Shown: piece after piece, positions 7,304-15,410 of the stretch | Layout of the letters: each line of letters starts with the position of its first letter | Numbering within the stretch: the first letter of the stretch is position 1 | Program-made: the position numbers and the translations under genes | The notes under the pieces: generated by a model | Database searches by the model: none | What the model saw: the letters and a program-made list of their open reading frames with translations, nothing else | What the model was told of the DNA's origin: nothing | Assembly: GCF_014651075.1 (NCBI RefSeq) | Contig: NZ_BMWE01000031.1 | Coordinates: 1 to 57,026 of the forward strand | Direction of reading: 5' to 3' | Length of the DNA stretch: 57,026 nucleotides | Source: Streptomyces djakartensis | GTDB lineage: Bacteria; Actinomycetota; Actinomycetes; Streptomycetales; Streptomycetaceae

Positions 7304-8210
7304 GGAGCGCCCCGAACTCCCCCTCCCACAGCTGCACGCCTTCGTCGTGCTCGCCGAGGAACTTCACTTCGGCCATGCGGCCGCCCGCCTGGGCATCGCC
7401 CAGCCACCGCTGAGCCAGCAGATCCGCCGCCTCGAAGACAAGGTCGGCCACGCGCTGTTCAGCCGCGAACCAGGACGCGTCATGCTCACCCCAACGGGCC
7501 TCGAACTGCTGCCCGCCGCGCGACGGGCGCTCACCGATCTTGCGGACGGGCTGGCCGCCGCCAGGGCCGTTGGCAGCGGCCGAGCCGGCCACCTACGGAT
7601 CGGTTTTGCCGCCTCCCTCGCCCTGACCGTCCTGCCCGGCCTGCTGTTCAACTTCCGGCAGCGGTTCCCCGGGGTTCATCTGGACATCCGTGAGATGACC
7701 ACCGCGCCGCAGATCGCAGCCCTACACGACAAGACCATCGACATCGGCCTGCTGCGCGAACCCCCCGCCGACGAGGCAGAGCTCGGCCTCAGGACGGTAC
7801 TCAGCGAGCCCTTTGTGGCCGTGCTACCGGCCACGCACCCTCTGGCCGCCCAACGGACCGTGAAACTGGCGCAGTTGGCGGACTCGCCCTTCGTGCTGCT
7901 GCCCCGCGCGGTCGGCCCACAGCTGCACGACCAGATCACCGGCCTGTGCACCGCAGCAGGCTTCACACCGCAGATAGCCCAGCACGCGGTGGAGTGGCAG
8001 ACCGTGTGCGCGCTCGTGGAAACCGGTCTGGGGGTCTCCCTGGCCCCGGCGAGCATCCGACGCATCCGCCTCAAAGGCGTCGCCTTCCGAAGGATCGAGC
8101 CCAGCACCGCTCGCACGAGAGTCGCCGTCGCCTGGCGCAGGGACGACCAAAGCCCCCTGGTCACACACCTGCTGGCGACCCTCGGCCAAGATCCGCCGGA
8201 CAGGCCCTAA
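7302..8210 (+). CDS. LysR-family regulator
   Basis: A 302-residue LysR-type transcription regulator. The N-terminal winged helix-turn-helix is classic: LHAFVVLAEELHFGHAAARLGIAQPPLSQQ then IRRLEDKVGHALFSR. The effector-binding domain starts near residue 90 (LRIGFAASLALTVLPGLL). ATG start with no clear ribosome binding site. Divergent from the Rid gene, the usual sign that it controls that neighbour. Its 3' end overlaps the convergent S16 peptidase gene by 4 bp. The pair lies next to mobile-element remnants, so it may be an acquired module. Confidence 0.92.
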   Translation: MERPELPLPQLHAFVVLAEELHFGHAAARLGIAQPPLSQQIRRLEDKVGHALFSREPGRVMLTPTGLELLPAARRALTDLADGLAAARAVGSGRAGHLRIGFAASLALTVLPGLLFNFRQRFPGVHLDIREMTTAPQIAALHDKTIDIGLLREPPADEAELGLRTVLSEPFVAVLPATHPLAAQRTVKLAQLADSPFVLLPRAVGPQLHDQITGLCTAAGFTPQIAQHAVEWQTVCALVETGLGVSLAPASIRRIRLKGVAFRRIEPSTARTRVAVAWRRDDQSPLVTHLLATLGQDPPDRP

Positions 8211-9001
8211 CAGCTCGGCACTGAGCCCTTCCCCGTCTCCAGGGCCACCAGTGAACTCACCGTGCTCTTCAGGTTGGTCACCGGAATCAGGCGCAGCCCC
8301 TTCGGGAGCTCCGCGCGCGCGTCCGCGCATTCCGCCTTGGGGACGAGGAACACCGTCGCACCGTCCCGCCTGGCGGCCTGCGTCTTGAGGGCGACGCCGC
8401 CCACCGCCCCGACCGTGCCGTCCGCGTCGATCGTGCCGGTACCGGCGATGACCCGGCCGCCCGTGAGGTCACCGCCCGTGCCGTCGCCGTCCAGTTTGTC
8501 GACGATGCCGAGGGAGAACAGCAACCCCGCGCTCGGCCCGCCCACGTCCGCGAGCTTCAGGCTGACCTTGACGTCCTTGGCGTCGAGGCCGAGGTAACCG
8601 AGCGCGGCCTCGGTCGCCGCGTCCTGGGACTCCTTCATCTGCGCCTCGTTGTGCCGCTCGATCTCCTTGACGGTTTCCCCGCTCGGGTAGATCGCATCGC
8701 GCGGCATGACGGCTTCGTCGGTGCGGAACCAGCTGTCGACGATGTCCGGGAGTGAGACGCGGGTGTCGGGTGACGTCGCCACGATGGTCGTCATCCGCAG
8801 CTGCCCACGGGTGGTGTCCTGGACCGGCGCCCCCGAGATGCTGATCACGGGCGTGCCCCTGTGCTCGCCGAGCACGTTCGCCGTCTCTCCCGGGCGCGCC
8901 ACCGAGAACGGCAGCGGCGCGAACGCCGCCGTGGCGAGCAGCGCCGCGACGGGCAGGGCGCAGACGGCGATGGCCTGGGGACGTGTGAGGCGAGAGAACA
9001 C
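8207..9001 (-). CDS. Membrane-anchored Lon-like (S16) peptidase, YlbL-like
   Basis: A 264-residue protein with one N-terminal membrane segment (about 8-30) and an extracytoplasmic S16 Lon-type proteolytic domain. The Ser-Lys dyad is visible: Ser157 in GGPSAG and Lys206 in VALKTQAA. There is no ATPase domain. YlbL-type relatives normally have a PDZ domain before the peptidase domain; here the linker passes straight from LGYLGLDAKDV to the peptidase core, so PDZ seems absent. GTG start without a clear ribosome binding site. Substrate unknown. It shares strand with the IclR gene upstream, 142 bp apart. Confidence 0.85.
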   Translation of the reverse strand: MFSRLTRPQAIAVCALPVAALLATAAFAPLPFSVARPGETANVLGEHRGTPVISISGAPVQDTTRGQLRMTTIVATSPDTRVSLPDIVDSWFRTDEAVMPRDAIYPSGETVKEIERHNEAQMKESQDAATEAALGYLGLDAKDVKVSLKLADVGGPSAGLLFSLGIVDKLDGDGTGGDLTGGRVIAGTGTIDADGTVGAVGGVALKTQAARRDGATVFLVPKAECADARAELPKGLRLIPVTNLKSTVSSLVALETGKGSVPSC

Positions 9002-9051
9002 GGGATCAATCTAACGCGGAGGCGGGACGCCGCCAGGGCCAGGTGGGCCGG

Positions 9052-9095
9052 GGCCTCCCGGCGACCCGGCTCAGGCCTCCCGGCGACCCGGCTCA
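9052..9095. repeat. Two tandem 22-bp repeats
   Basis: A 22-bp unit beginning GGCCTCCCGGCGACCC occurs twice head to tail (9052-9073, 9074-9095), followed by the first five bases of a third copy. It lies between the IclR gene and the S16 peptidase gene. It could be simple slippage in GC-rich DNA. No function is proposed. Confidence 0.8.
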
Positions 9096-9143
9096 GGCCG
9101 GCGCAGCACTCCGCTCAGCTGAGCGCAACGACCCCGCTCACGG

Positions 9144-9785
9144 TCAGCGCAGCGCCTCCGCGACCTCCCGCGCCGCCTCGACGACCCGGTCCCCCACCCG
9201 CTCCGGCACCACGTCCGCCAGCATCACCACGCCCACGCTGCCCTCGACACCGGTCACACCGAGCAGCGGCGCCGCCGCCCCGCACGCCCCGGCCTCCAGC
9301 TCGCCGTGCGTCAGGGTGTATCCCGGATCCGCCATGGGCTGCTGCCGGGCCGCGAGTATCGCCTTGCCCGCGGCGCCCCGGTCCAGGGCGTGCCGGAAAC
9401 CGGCCCGGTAGGCGACGTGGTAGTCCGTCCAGGTCGGCTCCACGACGGCGACGGCGAGCGCGTCCGCCCCGTCCACCAGGGTCAGGTGTGCCGTCGCGCC
9501 GATGTCCTCGGCCAGCGATCGCAACGCCGGCATCGCGGCCTCCCGCACCAGCGGATGGACCTGCCGCCCCAACCCCAGCACCCCGAGCCCGACCCGGGCA
9601 CGTCCGCCCAGGTCACGGCGGATGAGCGCGTGCTGTTCCAGCGTGGCGAGCAACCGGTACACCACTGTCCGGTTCACGCCCAGCCTGAGGGAGAGCTCGG
9701 TCACGGTCAGCCCGTGGTCCGTGTCGGCGAGCAGCTTGAGGACACGCAGTCCCCGGTCGAGCGTCTGAGAGGTCTCCGCGGTCAC
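9144..9785 (-). CDS. IclR-family regulator
   Basis: About 213 residues. An N-terminal winged helix (SQTLDRGLRVLKLLADTDHGLTV, NRTVVYRLLATLEQH) is followed by an IclR effector domain with RHALDRGAAGKAILAA and a GSVGVVM core. The GTG at 9785 is chosen because AAGGAG lies eight bases upstream; the in-frame GTG at 9794 overlaps that ribosome binding site. The same-strand S16 peptidase gene lies 142 bp downstream. Targets are unknown. The 338-bp gap upstream holds a hairpin at 9866-9889 and the dispersed repeat at 10052-10092, but no gene. Confidence 0.9.
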   Translation of the reverse strand: MTAETSQTLDRGLRVLKLLADTDHGLTVTELSLRLGVNRTVVYRLLATLEQHALIRRDLGGRARVGLGVLGLGRQVHPLVREAAMPALRSLAEDIGATAHLTLVDGADALAVAVVEPTWTDYHVAYRAGFRHALDRGAAGKAILAARQQPMADPGYTLTHGELEAGACGAAAPLLGVTGVEGSVGVVMLADVVPERVGDRVVEAAREVAEALR

Positions 9786-9865
9786 GACGCCCACTCCTTA
9801 GTGGTGAGGTCGGCGGCCCTCTGGCGGCGGGTGCGTCACCGAGTCCCGTCGGCGACGCGCCTCAG

Positions 9866-9889
9866 GGGCCGCCGATCGGTCGGCGGCCC
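9866..9889. terminator. GC-rich hairpin, possible terminator
   Basis: GGGCCGCCGA (9866-9875) pairs fully with TCGGCGGCCC (9880-9889) around a four-base loop. It lies in the gap between the helicase stop and the IclR start, both on the minus strand. There is no T-run on either side, so it could equally be an operator for the IclR gene. Confidence 0.4.
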
Positions 9890-10051
9890 GGCCTGTCCGG
9901 ACCGCGTCGCTTCACGGCTGCGCTCCGCGGCGGCGCTGCCACGGGGCGTGTGCGTAGCGGGACAGTAGCGAAGGGGGTTCGCTCAGCGGAAGGCTCCGTC
10001 CAGAATCCGGGCACGGGTCGAGGCGTACTGGTCAAGATTGCGGCGGTATGA

Positions 10052-10092
10052 GCGCCCCCTTCAGGGGCGCGGGGAACCGCGCGACCAGCCAC
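10052..10092. repeat. Dispersed 3'-flank repeat, copy 1
   Basis: A hairpin (GCGCCCC 10052-10058 with GGGGCGC 10064-10070) runs directly into GGGGAACCGCGCG and ends ACCAGCCAC at 10092. The 30 bases 10063-10092 match 29 of 30 bases at 25748-25777. This copy lies 31 bp beyond the stop of the minus-strand helicase. I recall this sequence as a very common intergenic repeat in Streptomyces. It may act as a 3'-end or termination element. Confidence 0.7.
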
Positions 10093-10123
10093 ACCAGACC
10101 CGCAGACGAAGACGACACGCGAG

Positions 10124-11923
10124 TCACTTCATCCGCGTAGCCCACTCCTGCACCTTGGCGATCCGCTGCCGCAACTGCCCCGCCGTCGCCTCAGCGGCCG
10201 CAGGCCCCCCGCACACGCGCCGCAGCTCCGTGTGGATCACACCGTGCGGCTTGCCGCTCTGGTGCACGTACGCGCCGACCATCGTGTTGAGCTGCCGGCG
10301 CAGCTCCATCATCTCCTTGTGGGAGACCACCGGCCGCCGCTCCGCGGGCACCTCGAGCAGGTCGGCCTCCTCGTCCGGCTTCTTGCGGCTGTGCGCGATC
10401 TGCTTGGCCTGCCGCTTCTGGAGCAGCAGCTGCACCTGGTCGGGCTCCAGCAGCCCGGGAATGCCGAGGTAGTCCTGCTCCTCCTCGCTGCCCGGGTGGG
10501 CCTGCATACCGAACTCGGCGCCGTTGTACATGACCCGGTCGAAGACGGCGTCGGACTCCAGCGCCTCGAACGGCAGCATGTCCTGCTCACCGGTGTCCTC
10601 GTCCTGCTCCTTGTTCGCCTCCTCCATCTCCTTCTCGGATTCGGCGTACGGGTCCTCCTCGCCCTCCTTCTTCGGCTTGTCGAGGACGTGGTCGCGCTCG
10701 CGCTCCATCTCGTTGGCGAAGGAGAGCAGGTCCGGCACGGTCGGCAGGAACACCGAGGCGGTCTCGCCGCGCCGCCGGGACCGTACGAAACGCCCGACGG
10801 CCTGGGCGAAGAACAGAGGGGTCGAGATGGTGGTGGCATAGACCCCGACCGCGAGCCGCGGCACGTCCACGCCCTCGGACACCATCCGGACCGCGACCAT
10901 CCACCGGTCGTTGTTGCCGCTGAACTCGTCGATCCGCTCGGAGGCGCCGGAGTCGTCCGACAGCACGAGGGTGGCCTTGTCGCCGGTGATCTCCCGGATG
11001 AGCTTGGCGTACGCGCGCGCCGAGTCCTGGTCGGAGGCGATGACGAGCGCACCGGCGTCCGGGATGGCCTTCCGCACCTCGGTCAGCCGCTGGTCCGCGG
11101 CCCGCAACACGGCCGGCATCCACTCACCGCGTGGATCGAGCGCGGTCCGCCAGGCCTGGCTGACGGCGTCCTTGGTCATGGGCTCGCCGAGCCGCGCCGC
11201 GACCTCGTCACCGGCCTTGGTGCGCCAGCGCATGTTGCCGCTGTAGGAGAGGAAGATGACCGGCCGGACCACGTTGTCGGCGAGCGCGTTGCCGTACCCG
11301 TAGGTGTAGTCGGCGGCGGAGCGCCGGATGCCGTCCTGCCCCTCCTCGTAGGTCACGAACGGAATGGGGTTGGTGTCGGACCGGAAGGGCGTACCGGTCA
11401 GCGCCAGCCGGCGGGTGGCCGGCTCGAAGGCCTCGAGGCAGGCCTCACCCCACGACTTGCTGTCGCCGGCGTGGTGGATCTCGTCGAGGATCACGAGGGT
11501 CTTGCGCTGCTCCACGCGATTGCGGTGCAGCATGGGGCGGACGCCGACGCCCGCGTACGTCACGGCGACCCCGTGGTACTCCCGGCCGAGCGGTCCGGCG
11601 CTGTACTCCGGGTCGAGCTTGATGCCGATCCGGGCGGCGGCCTCGGCCCACTGCTTCTTCAGGTGCTCGGTGGGGGCCACCACCGTCACCTGCTGGACGA
11701 CGTGGTGGTGCAGCAGCCAGGACGCCAGCGTCAGCGCGAAGGTCGTCTTGCCGGCGCCGGGGGTGGCGACCGCCAGGAAGTCCCGGGGCTGCTCCTGGAT
11801 GTACTTGTCCATCGCGCCCTGCTGCCAGGCGCGCAGCTTGCTGGCGGTGCCCCATGGGGCGCGGCCGGGGAACGCCGGGGACAGGTGGTGCGAGGCAGAG
11901 CTTGTGCCGGCGGTGGTAGTCAC
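10124..11923 (-). CDS. XPB-like DEAD/DEAH-box helicase
   Basis: Superfamily 2 helicase of 599 residues. Walker A is TPGAGKT at 54-60, the Walker B box is DEIH in VILDEIHHAGD, motif III is LTGTPFRS, and motif VI is QAVGRFVRSRRRG. The middle of the C-terminal half is very acidic (EEDPYAESEKEMEEANKEQ), an unusual charged insert. The GTG at 11923 (reading TTTAGTSSASHHL) is chosen; the frame is open further upstream, but that part is Arg/Pro-rich with no family likeness. Probably acts in DNA repair or nucleic-acid remodelling; the precise role is not known. The dispersed repeat lies just after its stop. Confidence 0.88.
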   Translation of the reverse strand: MTTTAGTSSASHHLSPAFPGRAPWGTASKLRAWQQGAMDKYIQEQPRDFLAVATPGAGKTTFALTLASWLLHHHVVQQVTVVAPTEHLKKQWAEAAARIGIKLDPEYSAGPLGREYHGVAVTYAGVGVRPMLHRNRVEQRKTLVILDEIHHAGDSKSWGEACLEAFEPATRRLALTGTPFRSDTNPIPFVTYEEGQDGIRRSAADYTYGYGNALADNVVRPVIFLSYSGNMRWRTKAGDEVAARLGEPMTKDAVSQAWRTALDPRGEWMPAVLRAADQRLTEVRKAIPDAGALVIASDQDSARAYAKLIREITGDKATLVLSDDSGASERIDEFSGNNDRWMVAVRMVSEGVDVPRLAVGVYATTISTPLFFAQAVGRFVRSRRRGETASVFLPTVPDLLSFANEMERERDHVLDKPKKEGEEDPYAESEKEMEEANKEQDEDTGEQDMLPFEALESDAVFDRVMYNGAEFGMQAHPGSEEEQDYLGIPGLLEPDQVQLLLQKRQAKQIAHSRKKPDEEADLLEVPAERRPVVSHKEMMELRRQLNTMVGAYVHQSGKPHGVIHTELRRVCGGPAAAEATAGQLRQRIAKVQEWATRMK

Positions 11924-12038
11924 GGTCTCCGTCGGGGGTCGGGCGGCTCGTTCGAGCGAGCCTGACGGCTCGGCTCCGTATGACAACCGGGCCACCCTAC
12001 CGGCGGCCCGGGGGTGTCCATGCGGGGACCGGGCCGGG

Positions 12039-13553
12039 TCACCCCCGGGTGGGATCCACGTCACAGCGCACTCGGCCCGCGTCCGGGGCCGGGTGCTGCG
12101 GTCGCCGCTCCCGCAACCGCGTCGACACCCACGCCCCGACCAGCGCCACCGCCGCCATCGGCAGGAACACCGCGGCGAAGGCGGCCGGGTGGGAGCCGGA
12201 GGTGTGCGTGGTCGTGTGGGTCACCGTGCCGCCGCCGAGGGCGGCGAAGGCGGCGCCGCCGGCGGAGAGCAGGACTACGTTGGAGAGGCCGTCGGAGATC
12301 TGCAGGGCGGCGGAGTTGGTGCCGGCCTCCTCGGGGGCGGAGAGCTTCAGCAGCAGCACGCTCGTGGAGGAGATCACGAGCCCCATGCCGAAGCAGCCGA
12401 AGCCCCAGGCGACGGCCACGGTCCAGACGGGCACGGAGTCGACGAGCACACTCGGCGCCGCGGCTACCGCCGCCGCCACCAGCAGCATCCCGACGGTCGT
12501 CAGCCGCTCCCGGTACGGCTCCACCCGCGACCGCGACTGCACCCACGAGCCCAGCGCCCAGGTCCCGCCGCCCGCGGCGAGCGAGAACCCGGCCAGGGTC
12601 GGACTGAGCCCGCGCTGGGTGACCAGCATCAGCGGCACGAACGACTCCGCGGCGATGAATGACCCCGCGGCGACGCCGCGCAGCAGCACGACGGACGGCA
12701 GCCCGCGGGCGGCCCGGTAGGTGCCCTTCGGCAACAGCCCGAGCGCGGCGGGCACGAGGAGGGCGAGTCCCGCCGCACCGGGCAGGAGGGAGAACGGGCG
12801 CAGGTCCTGGGCGGCGTACTGGAGCAGGCCGGCGCCGAGGGAGATGGCGAGGGCCAGGCGGATGCGGCGGCGGTCGAGCGAGTGGGCCTTCCCGTCCGGC
12901 GTCGCCACCGGGCCGGAGGCCCGGCGCCGTATCTGCGGCAGGGCCAGGGCGAGCGGGAAGACGACCAGCACGGGTATCCCGACGAACACCCATCGCCACC
13001 CGAGCCGCTCGGTCACCGCGCCGGCGGCGAGCGGGCCGACGATCGACGGCAGGATCCAGCTCGCGGCGAACGCGGCCATGATGGCGGGCCGCAACCGCTC
13101 CGGATACGCCCGCCCGACTACGACGTACAACGCGACGATCACCAGCCCGCCGCCGAGCCCCTGCACGGCCCGCCCCAGGATGAACACCCACATCGCCCCG
13201 GCGGTCCCCGACAGCAACAGCCCGGCCCCGAACGAGGCGATGCCGGTGGTCAACGGCCCGAGCGGGCCACGCCGGTCGGACCACTGGCCCGAGAGCACCA
13301 TCCCGAACAGGCTGGTGGTGAAGTACCCGGAGAACGCGAACGCGTACAGCGACACCCCGTCCAACTCCCGTGCGGCGACGGGCATCGCGGTCCCGACGGC
13401 CGTCGCCTCGAAGGCGATGAGCAGCACGACGGAGACGATGCCGAGGCTCAGCGCCCGGTAGGCGCGCCCCAGCACCGTCTCGTCCGCCTCGGCGACCGAG
13501 GGGGCTCCGGCGGCATACACGACATCTGCGTCACGCGGCTTCGGGACGGTCAT
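12039..13553 (-). CDS. MFS transporter, DHA2-like
   Basis: A 504-residue major facilitator with about 12-14 membrane segments. Family marks: GQWSDRRGPLGPLTTG (the loop 2-3 motif A), ILGRAVQGLGGGLVIVALYVVVGRAYPERLRP, and SWILPSIVGPLAAGAVTERLGWRWVFVGIPV (motif C and the following helix). The ATG at 13553 was chosen because the protein opens TVPKPRDADVV and the longer frame upstream is Arg-rich. It is probably a drug or metabolite proton antiporter. It sits 115 bp upstream of the helicase on the same strand. Confidence 0.9.
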   Translation of the reverse strand: MTVPKPRDADVVYAAGAPSVAEADETVLGRAYRALSLGIVSVVLLIAFEATAVGTAMPVAARELDGVSLYAFAFSGYFTTSLFGMVLSGQWSDRRGPLGPLTTGIASFGAGLLLSGTAGAMWVFILGRAVQGLGGGLVIVALYVVVGRAYPERLRPAIMAAFAASWILPSIVGPLAAGAVTERLGWRWVFVGIPVLVVFPLALALPQIRRRASGPVATPDGKAHSLDRRRIRLALAISLGAGLLQYAAQDLRPFSLLPGAAGLALLVPAALGLLPKGTYRAARGLPSVVLLRGVAAGSFIAAESFVPLMLVTQRGLSPTLAGFSLAAGGGTWALGSWVQSRSRVEPYRERLTTVGMLLVAAAVAAAPSVLVDSVPVWTVAVAWGFGCFGMGLVISSTSVLLLKLSAPEEAGTNSAALQISDGLSNVVLLSAGGAAFAALGGGTVTHTTTHTSGSHPAAFAAVFLPMAAVALVGAWVSTRLRERRPQHPAPDAGRVRCDVDPTRG

Positions 13554-13745
13554 GCCCGCCAGCGTAAGGTGCGCCCGCCCCCTTGACCCCTGTCGCGAGA
13601 CGGTCGACCGCCACGACCTTGGTCCTACGACCAGAGCCGCACGCCCCTTCCATGAACGGCGTGTGGCAGTCCCGTTGCGGCCCGGCCGATGCCCTTGAAC
13701 GCCGCTTCGGCCTCGGCCTACGGTCACTGCACCAGTTCAGAACAC

Positions 13746-13820
13746 GGCCGTGTGCCCGAGTGGTTCAGGGGCTCGCCTGCAAAGCGAGTTACGCGGGTTC
13801 GAATCCCGCCACGGCCTCCA
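13746..13820 (+). tRNA. tRNA-Cys (GCA)
   Basis: A full cloverleaf can be folded: acceptor GGCCGTG (13746-13752) with CACGGCC (13810-13816), D-stem CCC/GGG, anticodon stem CTCGC/GCGAG with loop CTGCAAA (anticodon GCA at 13779-13781), a four-base variable loop, and T-stem GCGGG/CCCGC around TTCGAAT. The discriminator T and an encoded CCA follow (13817-13820). It lies in the 371-bp gap between the MFS gene and the SUKH gene, on the opposite strand to both. No att-like duplication of its 3' end was found, so there is no sign of an integrated element. Confidence 0.93.
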
Positions 13821-13924
13821 AGCCCCACCAGGCAGATGCCTCACCAGGCAGACGGTGGAACGCCCGTTGCCACACGGACCACTTGGCGTGATGAGGAGCT
13901 CTCAGCGTCCTTCGAGCCCGGAAT

Positions 13925-15118
13925 TCACCGGTCAACGCCCCTGCGCCCGGCCCGGCACGCCACCGGTTCACGGAGCGGGCGGGCGGAGGGCTTCGGGCGC
14001 GGGGGCCGCCCGCACACCGTCGGGTCGACCGCCGACAGGACCTGCAGCATGGTCATGGCCAACTGGTCGTACGTGTCGGTCGTCAGCTCGTGGGACGAGT
14101 GCGCGTCTATCGCCCGCTCCCGGTGCAGGAGCCAGAGGGTGAAGGCGAGGGTCGAGACATCCGTGTTCAGGGGGTGCGGTGTCGCGTCGGGTTCGCTCCA
14201 GTTGAGGACCGCGCCCGTCTCGCCGTCGACGACCAGGCTGTTGGCCTCGACCAGGTGGCCGAGGCGGATCAGGCGGTGGGCCCCGGAGGGGAGCTCCGCC
14301 GGGCCGTCCGCCTGCGCGTGGTACTCGGCGAGCGTCGCCAGGGGGACGTCCGTGTCGAGGGAGAAGACGTGCGCGTCCTCCGGGAGCCCCACCTCGCGCA
14401 GGAAGCGGCGGGTCGGCTCGTGGGTGAGGGTCGCGGGGAAGTCGACGTCCTCGAAGCGGGCCACCTTGCGGGGGCCGAACTCCTGGTCCAGCAGGCGGTG
14501 AGGGAGGTCCAGGGCGAGGCCCGACGTCCCGCCCCGGCCGGCCACCAGGGAGAGCGGGCGGATCAGGGCCGCCATCTTCCAGAAGGGGGCCGGTTCGCCG
14601 TCCGCTCCGTCACGGAAGACCGACAGCAGGTGCTGTGAGGCCTCCGCGACCGCCTTCGGGCCGTAGCGGCCCGCGTAGGAGGCGAACTGGCCGCGCAGGC
14701 CCGCCAGTTCGTCCGTCGCCTCGGCGAAGCGGACCAGCGTCCGCAGGGAAGGCGCCAGGGGGCGGCGGTCCATCGGGTCCGGGCCGGGGCGGTCGTGAAG
14801 GAGGTACGTCGTCGAGATCTCGCCGGTCGCGCCGTCGAGCAGGACGGACTCCGTCTCCAGGCCGCCGGGTCCCAGCAGTCCGCCTATGACCAGCTGCTCG
14901 CGCAGCTCAGCCGACAGCCGGTCCGACGAGGCGTCGCCCGTCGCGTCCGCCACCCTCCGCAGATCCTCGCCGCGCAGCTCGGCGAAGCTCACGACACCGT
15001 TGTCGCAGGGCAGTCCGGGGCCGGTCAGCCAGTGCCGGGTCGGCGCGTGCGTCACCCACGGGTCCAGTTCGGTCTCGGTCAGGGTGATCACCGCGACACC
15101 GGCGTCGGTCGTACTCAT
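13925..15118 (-). CDS. Tandem SUKH-4-like immunity protein
   Basis: A 397-residue protein made of two related SUKH-4-like halves, about 15-190 and 240-370. The parallel openings are LTETELDPWVTHAPTRHWL and DFPATLTHEPTRRFLREVGL; the second half has LIRLGHLVEANSLVVDGETG and VSTLAFTLWLLHRE. SUKH proteins neutralise toxins in contact-dependent and other polymorphic toxin systems, but no toxin or secretion gene is adjacent. The ATG at 15118 is chosen because the longer frame upstream looks like non-coding sequence. The C-terminal 30 residues are Arg/Pro-rich. Assignment is by motif memory; the duplication is visible directly. Confidence 0.75.
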   Translation of the reverse strand: MSTTDAGVAVITLTETELDPWVTHAPTRHWLTGPGLPCDNGVVSFAELRGEDLRRVADATGDASSDRLSAELREQLVIGGLLGPGGLETESVLLDGATGEISTTYLLHDRPGPDPMDRRPLAPSLRTLVRFAEATDELAGLRGQFASYAGRYGPKAVAEASQHLLSVFRDGADGEPAPFWKMAALIRPLSLVAGRGGTSGLALDLPHRLLDQEFGPRKVARFEDVDFPATLTHEPTRRFLREVGLPEDAHVFSLDTDVPLATLAEYHAQADGPAELPSGAHRLIRLGHLVEANSLVVDGETGAVLNWSEPDATPHPLNTDVSTLAFTLWLLHRERAIDAHSSHELTTDTYDQLAMTMLQVLSAVDPTVCGRPPRPKPSARPLREPVACRAGRRGVDR

Positions 15119-15410
15119 GGGCTCCCCCGCATGTGCTTGCTCACCGTCCCCTGGCGGAGCACGGCAGACCGCCCGGCCAGGTCCGGCAACCGTCCCCCAA
15201 CTGCCCAGAACACTACGCCCCGCCACTGACAACGCCCCGGAACGGCGACGCGCGCCCCGCGACCGGGAAAGCGCTCACTTCACATGACGCGCAGAGGGCT
15301 CCGCGAGTTGCCTTTCCGTCGGAATCGCCTCCACGCCGGACCGTCCGCGCAGGGGTGTGCCTCTCCCGGGCGAGACAGTCATGTGGCGGAGCGCGTCCCG
15401 GGGAGGGGCG

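Noticed and set aside
13746..13860. Integration site at tRNA-Cys
   Set aside because: No copy of the tRNA 3' end was found downstream and no integrase is near; only an 11-bp direct repeat (13826-13836, 13842-13852) is present.
13925..15118. Toxin-immunity island
   Set aside because: Only the immunity-like protein is seen; no toxin or secretion gene is adjacent, so I do not call an island.
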